Shown here piece after piece: positions 62,427 through 64,000 of a stretch of DNA of 64,000 bases; within the stretch, counting starts at the first letter, position 1, and each line of letters opens with the position of its first letter. The position numbers and the translations under genes are program-made. The notes beneath the pieces are model-generated. The model was not told the DNA's origin. It saw only the letters and a list, made by a program, of their open reading frames with translations, and did no database searches. This DNA is from Apus apus (taxonomy: Eukaryota > Chordata > Aves > Apodiformes > Apodidae), in assembly GCF_020740795.1 (NCBI RefSeq), contig NC_067284.1:97393440-97457439 (forward strand), written 5' to 3'.

Positions 62427-62845
62427 GTTAGATCCTTGCTGCAAACACACATGCATTTTAGGAGGAACCTCAATCATCTCAACAGTTTTCTGTGTGTGAT
62501 GAAGATCTCTGAGAAGTCTCCAGCTGGCGTTGCAGAGGGGACATACATTGCCTAGATGCAGGTAGCAGTGGTTTCTTAAAGCACAACATCCCACTGTCCA
62601 AGGGGCCACTTGTCTTCGCACTGTTGGCTCTAGTTTACTGCTCTGCCATATGCTTGTATATTTATAGTGTTGTATCTTTAATTGTAACCACTGTATCTTT
62701 ACTTCAGAAGAAAGAAAATGCTGCCACATAAACATCAGTTAATTTCTTGAAGAAACAGATCATGCTAGGAATTACTGTTATACATATTGCTGCAAATTTC
62801 ACTATTCTGTTTCATTTCTTTTATTAAAAAAAAAAAAAATGTTCT
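62427..62845 (+). other. MYCT1: MYCT1 3'UTR
   Basis: Non-coding sequence from the stop codon to the likely cleavage zone. It contains TATTTATAG and T-rich segments. The end is set by the candidate polyadenylation signal at 62823. Longer alternative 3'UTRs are possible, but I saw no other AATAAA or ATTAAA before 64000. Confidence 0.5.
62823..62828 (+). terminator. MYCT1: Polyadenylation signal ATTAAA (candidate)
   Basis: ATTAAA about 400 nt after the MYCT1 stop codon, inside an A-run and followed by the U/GU-rich 'tgttcttgttttatgtatttt' at 62840-62860, which fits a downstream element. Confidence 0.45.
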
Positions 62846-62859
62846 TGTTTTATGTATTT

Positions 62860-64000
62860 TCCCAAGGATGATACATTTTCAGAGAACATCTCCCATTACT
62901 CACCTACTTCCTAAAATCACAGAACAGCCCTGTCTAGGGAACCTTAAATGCAAACCTTGTAGAGGATTTAAAGTCACAGTCCTGACTGTGGCTATAGGCA
63001 TCCTGCTCTGCTGATAGTAGAGGATCTTAAAAGATTCTGTGTTATGGCTGCTTGTATAAAATTCCCCTCAGTGTGTGAAAATTGTTGAAGTATGTGAAGC
63101 TTCATGCAGAGAGAAGTTTTGAACAACATATGAAGTGCATGTTAACAATTATGGATAATTTTCTGTCGGCAGCCAGCAGAACAAGCAGTCACATTTTAAT
63201 ACCCAGTAAAGGCAGTATGGGAGCAGAAGTCCTCATGTTTCATTTTTCTAGTTCTGGTTATCAAGATAAGGAGCATGAGTGACAACTATCTTTTTAATTA
63301 TGTTTCCTGTTTTGCAATGGGATTACTCATTTCCTTATTTCAAATTGTATTTCTCAAATTGTACCCATGTTTAATTCTTCCTGGCAAATTATTCACTGAA
63401 ATCTTTTCTTTCACTAAAGACATCTATGACTGAATATTTGGATTGTATAAATAGTTGTTATATGAAGATAAAGATGAAATATTTAGTTGAGGTTAACATA
63501 TATTCTTGACTGTTATACATGTATCATGTCCAGCTAACCCCTGGCTTAGTAGACACTAAGTGCAGTGACATGATGTGAGAGGAGTTCAGGATTTGGAAAC
63601 AGCACAGGCAAATGGGTCTAAATGTAAGCTTTCTTGTATAGGCCTCCTGCTAAATATTTCTTGTTCAAATAAGGGCAAAGAATTTCCCCAGGTAGAGGAG
63701 AAGTCCTATTCCTCACTTATAAGTAAGCCTACTGTTCCTAAAAAAGCTGGGCAACTGCCAGACTCCTGATCCTGCGGAGACTGGTCCAGTGCTTTTGTAG
63801 AGAGAATAAGGCCTCATCTGTCTTCTGGGAGGGACAAAAAAAATCAGCAGTTTTGAAGAAAGAGCAAAATGTTTAACATCATACTTTCCAGGCTTTTGGA
63901 TACTGGCAGCATTCATCCCTTTGTCAAGCTCAGTATCCCTCAGGAAGCAGTGGTATTGGTCTCTGAACTGCAATCTTCCAACCCATTATCACTCCATTTG
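62860..64000. other. Sequence downstream of MYCT1
   Basis: No exon, repeat or RNA gene recognised. It is A+T-rich unique DNA. By amniote synteny VIP would be expected farther downstream, beyond the window. Confidence 0.6.

Noticed and set aside
1..64000. CRISPR arrays, bacterial operons, phage or plasmid features.
   Set aside because: No regularly spaced repeats, no dense coding and no prokaryotic signals. The content is plainly vertebrate nuclear DNA.

Overview
This window is vertebrate nuclear DNA, almost certainly from a bird. It has no operons or Shine-Dalgarno sites. It is A+T-rich apart from one CpG island, and it contains degraded copies of CR1, the characteristic avian LINE, plus an LTR resembling avian ERVL LTRs. 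Two protein-coding genes can be recognised from their peptides: SYNE1 (nesprin-1), minus strand, only its 5' end present; and MYCT1 (myc target 1), plus strand, complete. The order SYNE1(-) - MYCT1(+) is the amniote synteny of human 6q25, where VIP lies beyond MYCT1; VIP is not in this window.

Layout. 1-16202 lies in the first coding intron of SYNE1, with relic repeats and a probable solo ERVL-type LTR at 14591-15302. 16203-16449 (-) is the SYNE1 exon carrying the start codon; it encodes 21 residues containing PRDIANVMQ, which match the nesprin-1 N-terminus just before the first calponin-homology domain. 16450-24397 is the preceding 5'UTR intron, with a CR1 ORF2 fragment at 18836-19830. 24180-24850 is a CpG island that serves as the SYNE1 promoter and may also fire on the plus strand. 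24900-40080 is intergenic, with an old CR1 at 27388-27755 and an unidentified C-rich block at about 28790-30105.

MYCT1 has a very small first coding exon (40529-40580, 17 codons plus one base). A 21.3-kb intron (40581-61893) full of CR1 fragments follows, and then a second exon (61894-62426) encodes the remaining 177 residues. The deduced protein is 194 aa: a short N-glycosylatable N-terminus, one membrane span, a basic stretch and a conserved Ser/Pro-rich tail with a PPxY motif. A 3'UTR probably ends near the ATTAAA at 62823. Downstream to 64000 I see no gene.

The two genes do not form a pathway with each other: SYNE1 is a nuclear-envelope/cytoskeleton linker, and MYCT1 is a vertebrate membrane protein best known from endothelium. 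I found no undescribed multi-gene system. The items most worth a second look are the tiny MYCT1 exon 1 with its ATG-less upstream extension, a signal-peptide-like small ORF beside the SYNE1 CpG island, an inverted CR1 pair inside the MYCT1 intron, and the C-rich block at 28.8-30.1 kb. Most other open reading frames are chance, repeat-derived or CpG-island artefacts. Comparisons with human proteins are from memory and were not aligned by software.
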